From: Haematococcus lacustris
Lineage: Eukaryota > Chlorophyta > Chlorophyceae > Chlamydomonadales > Haematococcaceae
Assembly: GCA_030144725.1 (NCBI GenBank)
Contig: JASKMD010000024.1
Location: 203,390 to 267,389 of the forward strand
Length of the DNA: 64,000 bases
Reading direction: 5' to 3'
The notes beneath the pieces are model-generated. The model worked only from the letters and a program-made list of their open reading frames with translations. It was not told where the DNA came from and did not search any database. Shown piece after piece: positions 50,351 to 61,514 of this stretch. The position numbers were made by a program, and so were the translations under genes. How positions within the stretch are numbered: the first letter of the stretch is position 1; each line of letters starts with the position of its first letter.

Positions 50351-50637
50351 GCGAGGTTGATTTCCGAGTATGTGGCTGCGAGTATGGGCTAGATGTGGCT
50401 GCGAGTATGGGTAACCTCGTGCGATGCCATCTGTGGACCAGCTGTGTGGCCGCGAGGTTGATTGCCGAGTATGTGGCTGCGAGTATGGGCTAGATGTGGC
50501 TGCGAGTATGGGTAACCTCGTGCGATGCCATCTGTGGACCAGCTGTGTGGCCGCGAGGTTGATTGCCGAGTATGTGGCTGCGAGTATGGGCTAGATGCGG
50601 CTGCGAGTATGGGTAACCTCGTGCGATGCCATCGCTG
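50351..50637. repeat. 101-bp tandem repeat, three copies
   Basis: Units start with GCGAGGTTGATT at 50351, 50452 and 50553, a 101-bp period with few substitutions. Each contains GCGAGTATGGGCTAGATG. Confidence 0.93.
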
Positions 50638-50725
50638 CAATACCGGCTACACGATGCTGCGACTAAGTGTTGGACGGCCTTGAATGCAAGTGAGATGTTC
50701 AGAATTTTTCAAAAATGCTTAAAGG

Positions 50726-51639
50726 CTACAGTACTGTAAGTGGTCTCTCGAGGTACCTCGAGGTACCTCGAGGTACTGTAGATGTCTACAGTACTGTAGA
50801 TGTCTACAGTACTGTAGGTACCTACAGTACTGTAAATGGTCTCTCGACGTACCTCGAGGTACCTACAGTACTGTAGATGTCTACAGTACTGTAGATGTCT
50901 ACAGTACTGTAGATGTCTACAGTACTGTAGGTACCTACAGTACTGTAAATGGTCTCTCGAGGTACCTCGAGGTACCTACAGTACTGTAGATGTCTACAGA
51001 ACTGAAGATGTCTACAGTACTGTAGATGTCTATAGTACTGTAGATGTCTACAGTACTGTAGATGTCTACAGTACTGTAGATGTCTACAGTACTGTAGGTA
51101 CCTACAGTACTGTAAATGGTCTCTCGAGGTACCTCGAGGTACCTACAGTACTGTAGATGTCTACAATACTGTAGATGTCTACAGTACTGTAGATGTCTAC
51201 AGTACTGTAGATGTCTACAGTACTGTAGGTACCTACAGTACTGTAAATGGTCTCTCGAGGTACCTCGAGGTACCTCGAGGTACCTCGAGGTACTGTAGAT
51301 GTCTACAGTACTGTAGGTGTCTACAGTACTGTAGATGTCTACAGTACTGTAGATGTCTACAGTACTGTAGATGTCTACAGTACTGTAGGTACCTACAGTA
51401 CTGTAAATGGTCTCTCGAGGTACCTCGAGGTACTTACAGTACTGTAGATGTCTACAGTACTGTAGATGTCTACAGTACTGTAGGTACCTACAGTACTGTA
51501 AGTGGTCTCTCGAGGTACCCCGACAGTACTGTAGACACCTACAGTACTGTAGGGGTCTACAGTACTGTAGGTGTCTACAGTACTGTTCGTGTACTCGCGA
51601 GGTACCCCGACAGTACTGTAGACACCTACAGTACTGTAG
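50726..51639. repeat. Higher-order palindromic array
   Basis: Runs of CTACAGTACTGTAG alternate with GGTCTCTCGAGGTACCTCGA blocks (nested XhoI/KpnI-like palindromes), giving a composite unit of roughly 120-170 bp repeated several times. The spacing varies with the number of 18-bp units per block. Confidence 0.95.
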
Positions 51640-51799
51640 CATTGCCGTATCTCACCAACCGCGCAAAGTCACGAATTTTAGTTTCGACCCCCAATCTTAC
51701 AATGCCTTCATTTGACTATGTACCAAGTCCGAGGCTCCGAATCTCAAAAATGCTGTTACTAATTTGCCTGAGTGGGGTGGGGCAGGAGGAGGGGGGAGG

Positions 51800-51881
51800 G
51801 GGCGGGTGTAGTGCACACATACACTGACACCATCAGTCTCCACTGTCCGCTCAAACTTGAAGCCTTGGTTGGCCAGCTTGC
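51800..51881 (-). pseudogene. Probable upstream Fanzor exon
   Basis: After an acceptor (CAGCACAG) the minus strand reads GKLANQGFKFERTVETDGVS followed by VCVHYTRP. This resembles the Fanzor segment (F..x.TDGVSVxxxxxRP) that precedes the RuvC-I domain. It has the same orientation as the RuvC half at 44340-46900. If both belong to one gene, their intron would be about 4.9 kb and hold all the palindromic and simple arrays. Exons further 5' were not found before the array at 52047. Confidence 0.5.
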
Positions 51882-52046
51882 CTGTGCTGACACTCGTAGG
51901 AATTAGCAGCCAGGCCCCTAGACCGACTTTGGCCGTTTCGGCTGAAACTTTGCACATTGGTAGCTTGTGATGTAAGCAATCCAACCCAAAAAGAATCAGG
52001 CCCAAAAAGTCAAAGGTTGGGGCTCAGTGATCCGTGGCGTTTTGTT

Positions 52047-53672
52047 CAGTGTATTCAGTGCTAGGGTTCAGTGTGTTCAGTGCTAGGGTTCAGTGTGTTC
52101 AGTGCTAGGGTTCAGTGCATTCAGTGCATGGTTCAGTGTGTTCAGTGCTTGGTTCAGCGCATTCAGTGCTAGGGTTCAGTGTGTTCAGTGCATAGTTCAG
52201 TGTATTCAGTGCATGGTTCAGTGTGTTCAGTGCATGGTTCAGTGTTTACAGTGCACGATTCAGTGCGTTCAGTGCATGGTTCAGTGTGTTCAGTGCTAGG
52301 GTTCAGTGTGTTCAGTGCATGGTTCAGTGTGTTCAGTGCTTGGTTCAGTGCATTCAGTGCTAGGGTTCAGTGTGTTCAGTGCTAGGGTTCAGTGTGTTCA
52401 GTGCATGGTTCAGTGCATTCAGTGCATGGTTCAGTGTGTACAGTGCTAGGGTTCAGTGTATTCAGTGCATGGTTCAGTGTGTTCAGTGCATGCTTCAGTG
52501 TGTTCAGTGCTAGAGTTCAGTGTGTTCAGTGCATGGTTCAGTGTGTTCAGTGCTAGGGTTCAGTGCATTCAGTGCAAAGTTTAGTGTATTCAGTGCTAGG
52601 TTCAGTGTGTTCAGTGCTGATGTTCAGTGCGTTCAGTGCAAAGTTCAGTGCATTCAGTGTTGATGTTCAGTGCGGTAAGTGCTAGGGTTCAGTGTGTTCA
52701 GTGCATGGTTCAGTGTGTTCAGTGCATGGTTCAGTGCGTTCAGTGCATGGTTCAGTGCATTCAGTGCATGGTTCAGTGCGTTCAGTGCTAAGGTTTAGTG
52801 CGTTCAGTGCTAGGGTTCAGTGCATTCAGTGCATGGTTCAGTGCGTTCAGTGCATGGTTCAGTGCGTTCAATGCTAGGGTTCAGTGTGTTCAGTGCATGG
52901 CTCATTGTGTTCAGTGCTAGGTTTCAGTGTGTTCAGTGCTAGGGTTCAGTGTGTTCAGTGCTAGGATTTCAGTGCATTCAGTGTAGGTGTTCAGTGCATT
53001 CAGTGCTAGGGTTCAGTGCGTTCAGTGCAAAGTTCAGTGCATTCAGTGTAGGTGTTCAGTGCGTTCAGTGCAAAGTTCAGTGCATTCAGTGTTGAAGTTC
53101 TGTGCGTTCAGTGCTAGGGTTCAGTGTGTTCAGTGCAATGTTCAGTGCGTTCAGTGCTAGGGTTCAGTGCGTTCAGTGCTAGGGTTCAGTGCATTCAGTG
53201 CATGGTCAGTGTATTCAGTGCTAGGTTTAGTGTGTTCAGTGATAGGATTTCAGTGCGTTCAGTGTAAAGTTCAGTGCATTCAGTGTTGATGTTCAGTGCG
53301 TTCAGTGCTAGGGTTCAGTGTGTTCAGTGCATGGCTCATTGTGTTCAGTGCTAGGTTTCAGTGCGTTCAGTGCTAGGGTTCAGTGTGTTCAGTGCTAGGA
53401 TTTCAGTGCATTCAGTGTAGGTGTTCAGTGCATTCAGTGCTAGGGTTCAGTGCGTTCAGTGCAAAGTTCAGTTCATTCAGTGATGTTCAGTGCGTTCAGT
53501 GCTAGGGTTCAGTGTGTTCAGTGCTAAGATTTCAGTGCATTCAGTGTAGGTGTTCAGTTCATTCAGTGCTAGGGTTCAGTGTGTTCAGTGCAAAGTTCAG
53601 TGCATTCAGTGTTGATGTTCAGTGCGTTCAGTGCATGGTTCAGTGCGTTCAGTGCTTGTGTTCAGTGCTTCT
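52047..53672 (+). repeat. TTCAGTGC minisatellite array (left flank of transposon)
   Basis: About 1.6 kb of GTTCAGTGCGTTCAGTGC-like units with variable insert words (TAGG, ATGG, AAA). The same motif appears in reverse complement at 61515-62626, on the other side of the transposase/dioxygenase pair. Confidence 0.95.
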
Positions 53673-53829
53673 ATTAGCATGCTCTGGCCTAGCATTGTCA
53701 TGGACATTCACCACAGTGGTCATAATGTCCATTCATACATCAACCGTCCATGCTAGGAAGTAACCTAATGCGTATGCGGAAGTATTGGCTGCATTCATGC
53801 AGCTATAATGCTCCAAGAGCTGGGGGCCT

Positions 53830-56800
53830 TCATGGCTGCTTGCTGAGGCTGTTGTAAGGCGTGAAGTACATGTCCCCTCGATCCTCCCCTGCTGGGAAGA
53901 ATGCTACTAACAGAGTGTGCAGCTGCTCGCCATTCACAGCAAACCATTCTGAAGGACCTGCACCTGCCTCCTTCGTCTTGAACTTGTCACGCTTGGGGAT
54001 CCTGCATGGTTGGGGCTGCTCCTGCTGGGTGGCAGTAGCCGGTCTCTTTGCCACACGGTTTGAGCGGCGCTGTTGGCTGATTATCCCACCATTGGGGGGG
54101 AGCGGAATAGAGGGTCCAGCAGCTGCTGCTGTTGCTGCTGTTTCTGCTGCTGTTGCTGCTTCTGCTACTGCTGCTGCCTGCGTAGGATGTGTTGCCCGGC
54201 GCTTGGCCGCTGTGTCCTGTGGGGCTGCCCGCTTGCCTGCTGCATGCCCGACCCCTGTTTCCGCTGCTGCAGCAGCCGCTTGAGGCTGTGGGTCGAGGCC
54301 CATGCCATGAAGCAAGTGGGGTATGCCACCCACAGGGAAGAGGGGGTAGAGCCTCGTGATGGCCACACGCAGAAAACGGTCTGGGATGAAGGGATGCTGG
54401 AGGCGCACCCAGAATTGGATGTAGGCAGCATACTTGTTGATGGTCTGGGTACTGGCCTTGTTGAAATACTGAGCCAGCACCCAGCTGTTGTTGCGTTTGT
54501 CTGCAAGCTTGTACGCCACACTGAACATCATCTGCTGCGTGCATTCTGCCCGAGTAAAGTACCATACCCGCCCTGGCTCAACAGGGGGCTGGGCTGGGTC
54601 ACCAGAGGAGAACAGATCTTTGACGTCCTGCTCACACCAGCCACTGGGCTCGCCTCCCAACCCAGCGTTCATCTCCTGCACCATGGTGCAGATCGCCCGG
54701 CATACCCACTCCTCACCACCCGGAACTGGGCACGCCCTCTTGCCCACCCCAACCAGCTGGCAGTTTCCCCCCGGCAACGGCTGAGTGTCCTTCACACTGG
54801 CAGTGGCCTTGCGCGGTGCACCCACCAGTTCACCCCCCACACCCTTCTGCGCTGGGCCGGGCTGCTCCCCCTGCTCCTCCCCCTCACCCTGCTGCGCTGG
54901 GCTGGGCTGCTCCCCCTGCTCACCCCCCACACCCTGCTGCGCTTGGCTGGGCTGCTCCCCCTGCTCACCCTCCCCACCATGCTGCGCTTTGTACTTGTCA
55001 AGGAATCGCTGAGCCTGGCGGACCACCATTTCACGCTTGCAGGCTGTGAGGGCTACGGTAGCACCTGATGCATGCTTGCCACAGCATCGCTTCATGTACT
55101 GCATGGCGCGCTCCAACCAAAACTCAGCATCACGGAAGCTGCGACCACGCTGCAGCTCTTGATACAGCAGCCTGCGCCCATCATAAAGCAATGTAATTTG
55201 TAGTGGTAGTATATGAAGTGCTGGACCGGAGCAATAGGTGGGAGAGTGATTGGTCTCGGAGGTGGTGGTCTGCTGAAAACAAACACCAACGGATGACCCA
55301 CCGGCAAACACACATGTGGAGATTGGGAGAGAACATGGAGGTCGGGACATGAAGGGTGTCCTCATGCTTATCCAGCATTTTGGCGTATTCCAGCAAGTCC
55401 TCATAGCCCGTTTGGATGTTGGTCGCCACAGTGTCAGGTTTGTCAGCACCTAGCAAACAAAACACAATCATGTGTTCCAGTGTACCCTTGCTTATGACAG
55501 GTTGCACCTATCTATCCCTTGACTATGGCTGGAGATTCTTACCTGGTGTCAGGTAGTGAAGCGCAGCTCTGACCAGGCTTTTCCACATCTCAAAGTGCAG
55601 CTTGCGCTTGCGTGTGGGCTTGCTCAGGATGTCCAGGAACACGTACTGCCACTCGTGCTTTATGAAGTTCATGTAGTGGTCCATGATCCAGCCACTGCAT
55701 CTCAATCACATATTACCGAGTGAATCACTAATCCAACAGCTTGGGAAGGTTTAGCTAGGTAAGGTGGCTTGTGCTATCTCTGTCTCCATGGCTTAAGTAG
55801 GATTGATCATGTACCTGCACTTGGGATGGTGGAAGGGATCGCGGCCATAGTCTGAAGGCACATGCATATGCTTGAAGCGTTCCTTGATGAGCCTGCGCTC
55901 CTCGACCTTCAAGGGGCTCTTCTTCTTGGTGGAGAGCAGCCACAGCAGGTGGTGGTGCACCAGCCCAAACAGCAGGCTGTGGGCTATTGGTACGACATGG
56001 ACCCACAGGGCCTCCACGTACTTGAGGAACTTCGTGATGATAGCAGGGCCATGGCACCCCACAGCATTAGGAGTCAGCTTGCCCTTCTTCACTAGCCTGC
56101 CACGCTTCCTGAACTCTGGCTCCGTCAGCCTCATTGCTTCCTCCATCATAAGCACAAGGGCGGGCGGCACCTCCTCAGGCACTGGTCGTCTGACTTTGCG
56201 GGGGATCACAGGTGCTGGGACAGGATGGAAGTAGCCTCTGGGATGGACACCACCCTTGCTTGACTGTTTGGTATTCAGCCAGCACCACATGCAGTTCATA
56301 TTGGCGCCCTGGCCCATGCCATTAGACCAAGCAGCCCTGCATGCAAAAGGTACTCTTGCTTAATGCCATGGCAACGTTGGGGTGGGCTTGGGTTAGTGTT
56401 GAGGCTAGGGCTTGAGCTAGGGCTAGGGCTAGGGCTAGGGCTAGGGCTAGGGCTAGGGCTAGGGCTAGGGCTAGGGCTAGGGCTAGGGCTAGGGCTAGGG
56501 CTAGGGCTGGGGCTAGGGCTAGGGCTAAGGATAGGGCTAGGGATAGGGATAGGGTTAGGGCTAGGGCTAGGGCTAGGGATTGGGATAGGGATAGGGATAG
56601 GGATAGGGATAGGGATAGGGATAGGGATAGGGATAGGGCTAGGGCTAGGGCTAGGGCTAGGGCTAGGGCTAGGGCTAGGGCTAGGGCTAGGGCTAGGGCT
56701 AGGGCTAGGGATAGGGATAGGGATAGGGATAGTCATGGACGTGGGGATGAGGTTGGGTTAGGGTTAGGGTTAGGGATAGGGATAGGGATAGGGATAGGGA

Positions 56801-58881
56801 TAGGGATAGGGATAGGGATAGGGATAGGGATAGGGATAGGGATAGGGCTAGGGCTAGGGCTAGGGCTAGGGATAGGGATAGGGATAGGGATAGGGATAGG
56901 GACAGGGCTAGGGCTAGGCATGGAAGTGGGAATGGGGTTGGGTTAGGGCTAGGGCTAGGGCTAGGGACAGGGCTAGGGCTAGGGCTAGGGCTAGGGCTAG
57001 GGCTAGGGTTGGAAGTGGGAATGGGGTTGGGTTAGGGTTAGGGCGAGGGCTAGGGACAGGGCTGGGGTTAGGGTCCTTTTGTTTCCAACTGCTTGCCTGG
57101 CCGGAGTGTCCGCCACCAAGCTGACCACAATAGGGTACAGCCGCGGTCCCACAGTGGGACGATCGCCTAAGCCTCCGTGATTGTGCAGGTAGATGTGCTG
57201 GGAGGCATCGGGTCCCAAGGCGCCTTTGAGAGCTTCATAGATGGGCTTCATGTAGCCTGTGACATGCGATGCCGTTCCCGGGGTGAGGATGACGCCAAGA
57301 ATGGCCCAGGTTTTGCTTTTGCCTCGCACATGGTCAGGTACATCCACCACCTGCAGCTCATCATCATTCAATGCTTAAGGGCTCATTAGTGTAAGGCCAT
57401 CATGATGCAACACAAGGTCTGTCTGAGAAGAATGCAATACATGGGGTCATGTTGTTGGCATGTGATGATGCATGAAGAATGTGTTGATGACTGCTCACCT
57501 GCATGCCCACCACTCCCACTGATGTGCCGTTGATGCTCACCCAGTCCAGACCCAAGCTGACCCTCACAGCGTGTTTGTTATCATATACCGCATCAGTCAC
57601 ATGCTCCCGGATGTGGGCAGCAGCAGGGCCTACATGTGATGCAACACACACAAACGTGTCTTCAAGACTTATTGATAATTGGCTCTAATGCACATAACAC
57701 AATCCTTTCATTGTCTTACTTGCAGCAAATGAGCCTGGTTCTGGATGCTGTGGGCGCTGAGTCAACCACTCCTTCATCTCCTCACTGTCCAAAAGGTGGT
57801 TAAGCGTGTCCTCAACGCCATGAAGGAAGATGCAGTAGCGTGGCTCAAGGGATCCGCCCACTGCCAATACAAACACAACACATCACACCACGTCTATACA
57901 ATATTGTATGCTGTATTTCTTGTTGTGTAACGGAACACCATTACGCTGTGTAATAGAACATGGGGCATTGATAGGCTAGGAGGTGGTGGTATGAAGCACA
58001 ATGGCCTCAGGTGGCTGTGCCCTCACCCTTCATAAAGCGGGGTGTCTGACATCTGGGGCACACCTCATCTTTGTGATCCTGCCATTTGTCCCTGTGATAA
58101 GGACACATAAGACGGTTGCCATCAGTCAAGCGATATCGCATTCACCATCACATCCGACCTACCGAGGAAGGTACTCGAAGGCATGGCCTCCACACCCCTT
58201 GTTGTTGCAGACGTGCACGCGTTGTCCCTCTTGCTCCTCTGCTCCAAGCACACCATACAACTGATGTGGGGTCGCAGGATGCCATGTTTTGCCTGGGCCC
58301 AAGCTGTTGTCCATGAGCTTCAACACCCTCATGACGTCCTGTTCTGACGGGCAGCCGGTGACGAGGTACTCACAGATCGATGCCAGGTGACCACTCAAAG
58401 ACGTGTCTGGAGGACTGTGGAACAAGGGCGCGCCCTCTGCCAATTGCTGCTGGATGGTGGCGACCTTGCTTTTGCGACGATGGACCACACCGCCACCTAA
58501 GGCGGCTGCCCTAACAGCCGCCACTCCCACGCCCCCTCCTCCTCCCCCACCACCACCGCCACCTCCTCCACCTCCACCGCCGCCCCCGCCCCCCCCCCCC
58601 ATCACCTCCTCCGCCACCTCCCCCTCCACCTCCCCCGCCACCCCCGCCTCCCCTCCCGCCGTCAACATCCTCGCCTGCTCCCCCAGCGCTCTCATTGTAA
58701 TCCCCATCACCGGCTCCCCTGAAAACCTCATCGCCTCCCTCACCACCATGGCCCCCACTCCCATCGCCTTGACTCGATCCTTCCCCCCTCCTTTGGGTGC
58801 TGTGGCGTTCTCCCTCCTCATCTGCCCCACCCACAGCCACACCACGTAACCCAACATCCCGACCATTCCCTCCGCCTGCAC
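53830..58881 (-). CDS. TNP2/Plavaka-like (CACTA superfamily) DNA transposase, candidate intact
   Basis: Would cut and move the element. Exons: about 58881-58163, 58091-58027, 57860-57720, 57629-57499, 57350-57097, 56336-55815, 55694-55543, 55449-55302, 55171-53830. All joins keep frame, giving roughly 1150 residues. Seen in order: Gly-rich N-terminus; zinc-binding-like DEVCPRCQTPRF; LEPRYCIFLHGVEDTLNHLL; RLYPIVVSLVADTPAR, then MNCMWCWLNTKQ; GCHGPAIITKFLKYVEALW with HSLLFGLVHHHLLW; MDHYMNFIKHEW; SMFSPNLHMCVCR; FWLERAMQYMKR. The pattern of early Cys pairs, the D..AR...CxxC block and a late PNLH motif is how I recognise TNP2/Plavaka-type transposases. I cannot place the catalytic acids. The intron at 57096-56337 holds CCCTAG repeats and starts with a GC donor (CAG|GCAAGC). 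The N-terminal start is uncertain. Confidence 0.7.
56393..57066. repeat. (GGGCTA)n array in a transposase intron
   Basis: Hexamers GGGCTA, with blocks of GGGATA and a few GGGTTA, and interspersed GGAAGTGGGAATGGGGTTGG spacers. Read along the transposase gene (minus) it is CCCTAG, the same sense as in the dioxygenase-gene intron. A variant of telomere-like sequence. Confidence 0.95.
58589..58600. repeat. C-run at the duplication boundary
   Basis: A 12-base C run within a CCTCCACC-rich stretch. Rightward of it the sequence matches that from 62629 on. This is the left limit of the 4036-bp duplication. Confidence 0.85.
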
Positions 58882-58955
58882 CCCTCACTCCCACATACTC
58901 ATCAACCCCTTCCCTGCTGCAGCTGCCAAGAGACACCTGAGGAACATCAACACAC

Positions 58956-59672
58956 ATGCCATTTAGACACACATACACACAGGACATCAAGAACCAGGGA
59001 ACCGTGAACACAGCTAAGCTGGATCTGGTGTGTGACAGACTGCAGCAACTGTGGGACATTGTGCGAGGCAAAGAGGGGGAGAAGAAGGAGGAGAGCCATG
59101 TTCCTAAGGTTAGTACCAAGCATGATAACCATCCCACAATAACATTTAAGAGCAAAGGTATTGATGGTACTGTTTGACCTTCATAGGGCTTCTGTGTATG
59201 CCATTGGTGCAGGTTGACGACCCAACACTGAAGAAGGGCCCTGACACCGAGTGGCAGCTGCCTAAGTTTCAGGATAAAGCAGTTCATGTGTGGCAACCCG
59301 GGCAGGAGAAGGAGTTCAAGGCCACTGTCCGCAGCGATGGCTATGCTGTGATGAAAGTGGGGGAGGAGTTTATGCCTAGCCGCATGGAGCTGTGGGCCTT
59401 GTTGGAGCTGACCATGAGCTATGCAGACATCATCTTCAAGGAGGGCGCCATCAACCGCGAGGGGGAGGTACGGACACAGAGGCGCAAGACAAGCAATGTG
59501 AGTATAGGTAGCGTCCACGACTAGCCCTAGCCCTAGCCCTAGCCCTAGCCCTGTCCCTAGCCCTAGCCCTAGCCCTAGCCCTAACCCTAACCCAACCCCA
59601 TTCCCACTTCCAAGCCTAGCCCTAGCCCTAGCCCTAGCCCTAGCCCTAGCCCTAGCCCTAGCCCTAGCCCTA

Positions 59673-59713
<41 letters not shown>

Positions 59714-61285
59714 AGCCCTAGCCCTAGCCCTAGCCCTAGCCCTAGCCCTAGCCCTAGCCCTAGCCCTAGCCCTAGCCCTAGCCCTAGCCCTAGCCCTAGC
59801 CCTAGCCCTAGCCCTAGCCCTAGCCCTAGCCCTAGCCCTAGCCCTAGCCCTAACCCTAGCCCTAGCCCTAGCCCTAGCCCTAGCCCTAACCCTAACCCAA
59901 CCCTAACCCAAACCCTCACCCAACAAGACTCTCTATGCTGACATGCTTGCAGGTGGTGGTCACGGAGTACGGAACCGGGCAACGCAAGCAGCTGCTGTTC
60001 ACTAGCCCACAGCAGGATGGCAGCCTGGCTGACGAGGTTTCCATGGCAGGGGTGATGGGCGTGAGGCAGCTGGAGCTGTTCAAGAACAAGCCGGCACACA
60101 TCAAGGCGCGCCACCTGGCTGCCAAGGTGTGGGCTAAGGCCTGCTTGCAGCGCCTCCAGGCCAGGGCCAGGCAGCTAGTCTCCACTCCTCTCCGCGGTGG
60201 CACGATCCTATGCAACGATCCATACACACAGAGGATCAAGGTCCCAAAGAAGCAGGGGCTGACAGAGTTACCAGCAGAGTGCTTGGTGCCGCCTCAGTCC
60301 TTGCATGTGGATGTGCGGCCAGAGCTCACCGATGAGGAGAAGGCAGCCCTTGCAGCCCACCAAGACAGCCATGCTGCAGCGCAAGCGCCCCCCCTTTCAC
60401 CCTTGGCAGCCCCTCCCCCCTCAAGCCCACAAAACCAGCCCCACCCACCTGTCCCAGCAGCAGGTGCCACATCTCACCCCCAGGCCCCCACCTCAGCAGC
60501 ATGCAGCAGCCCATCAGCACCAGGTGCTGGACACAGCCAGCTGCCCCCCCACCAGCTGTCCACTAATGACCGGGATGGCATGGTCCTCATCATGGCCATG
60601 CAGTTGGTGAGCATACTGCTCATCCCCAAGAGCCACGAGTGGGTGCAGCTGGTTGAGCGGATCTGGAATGGGCCAGGGAAAAATAAAGAGATAGATGCAG
60701 CGCTTGACCTTGCGCTGCAGGGCATGCCTCCCCAGGAGGTGGTGCGGGTGACCTTGCAGCCAGGTCAGGTGTTGGGGATGCGTGGGTATACGATCCACGC
60801 TGGGGATGTGGGCAAAGAGGGGACGGGTTCGGTGCGTGTTCACTTCTACGCCTCCGCAGCTTTTGTGTCCAACACCACCACCTTCGTGCATGAGTTTGGC
60901 ACCAGATTTGACAGCCTGTGCCAGCCCACTACTGAGCCCAAGCGAGACAGCAACCCCAAGGTGTCAGCCTGGCATAAGCCAGAAGCAGGTGGCGAGTATG
61001 TGCCAAGGCGCCCCTACCATCCCCCCACTAGGCTAGAGACAGATGAGCTCTGGGAGGTTGGGTGGGAGTCACGCTTGCCTAACAGCGATGACGTGGTGTT
61101 GCTGGAAAAGAAATGGGAGACAGCACTAATGGCAGAGGCTGCTTCTCATGCTGCTGAAGCTGCAATGTCACGGGCAGAACAGTTGCAAGCTAAGTCAGAG
61201 GAAGCTGAGTCCACGAAGGGGGCAAAGGCAACAGCAAGGGCAGCAAAGGCTGCATCATTGATAGCAGCAGCAGCAACAGCAGCAG

Positions 61286-61316
<31 letters not shown>

Positions 61317-61362
61317 TGCAGCAGCAGCAGAAGCGGCTATGCAGGAGAAGGGGAAGGCATAG
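58956..61362 (+). CDS. Transposon-linked protein with a putative Fe(II)/2-oxoglutarate dioxygenase core
   Basis: Exons: 58956 (or acceptor at 58983)-59108, 59213-59497, 59953-61362, all in frame, about 615 residues. The first two exons match no family I know. In exon 3 I see [13 protein letters not shown] (H-x-D, codons 60304-60312), then after a Pro/Ala/Ser-rich insert of some 60 residues [37 protein letters not shown] (second His, 60796) and [10 protein letters not shown] (Arg, 60835). The order HxD...H...R, with HAG and RxHFY context, is that of 2OG-Fe(II) dioxygenases (PHYH/JBP-like double-stranded beta helix). The C-terminus is an Ala-rich coil. It is divergent from the transposase and between the same flanking arrays, so probably part of the element. 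The substrate is unknown; DNA or chromatin modification is only an inference. Upstream exons are possible. Confidence 0.6.
59521..59930 (+). repeat. (CCCTAG)n array in intron of the dioxygenase-like gene
   Basis: Fills most of the intron 59498-59952. Contains a block of CCCTGT units and ends in CCCTAACCCAACCC. It recurs at 63557-63954, one hexamer shorter. Confidence 0.95.
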
Positions 61363-61476
61363 GTGATGTATGCATGATCATGCCATATGTCTGACAAGCG
61401 TGTGTAGTGGGATAGGGGAGTTGAAGTTAGAGCAAAATGATGCAATGCTGAACAACATGGCAATGACTTGGTGTTA

Positions 61477-61481
61477 TGTAA
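61477..61481 (+). terminator. Candidate TGTAA polyadenylation signal
   Basis: TGTAA about 115 bp after the stop of the dioxygenase-like gene, with another at 61498. Just before the right-hand minisatellite array. Confidence 0.4.
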
Positions 61482-61514
61482 TGTTCTTGACAACTTATGT
61501 AATGTTCGTGACCA

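Noticed and set aside
47049..51639. CRISPR-like look of regularly spaced repeats
   Set aside because: The spacers are near-identical short words, not unique 25-40 bp sequences, and the repeat is a perfect palindrome. A eukaryotic context, with no cas genes.
56393..57066. Possible interstitial telomere or chromosome end
   Set aside because: The dominant unit is GGGCTA/GGGATA, not the TTTAGGG or TTTTAGGG expected of green algae, and the array sits inside an intron with coding exons on both sides.
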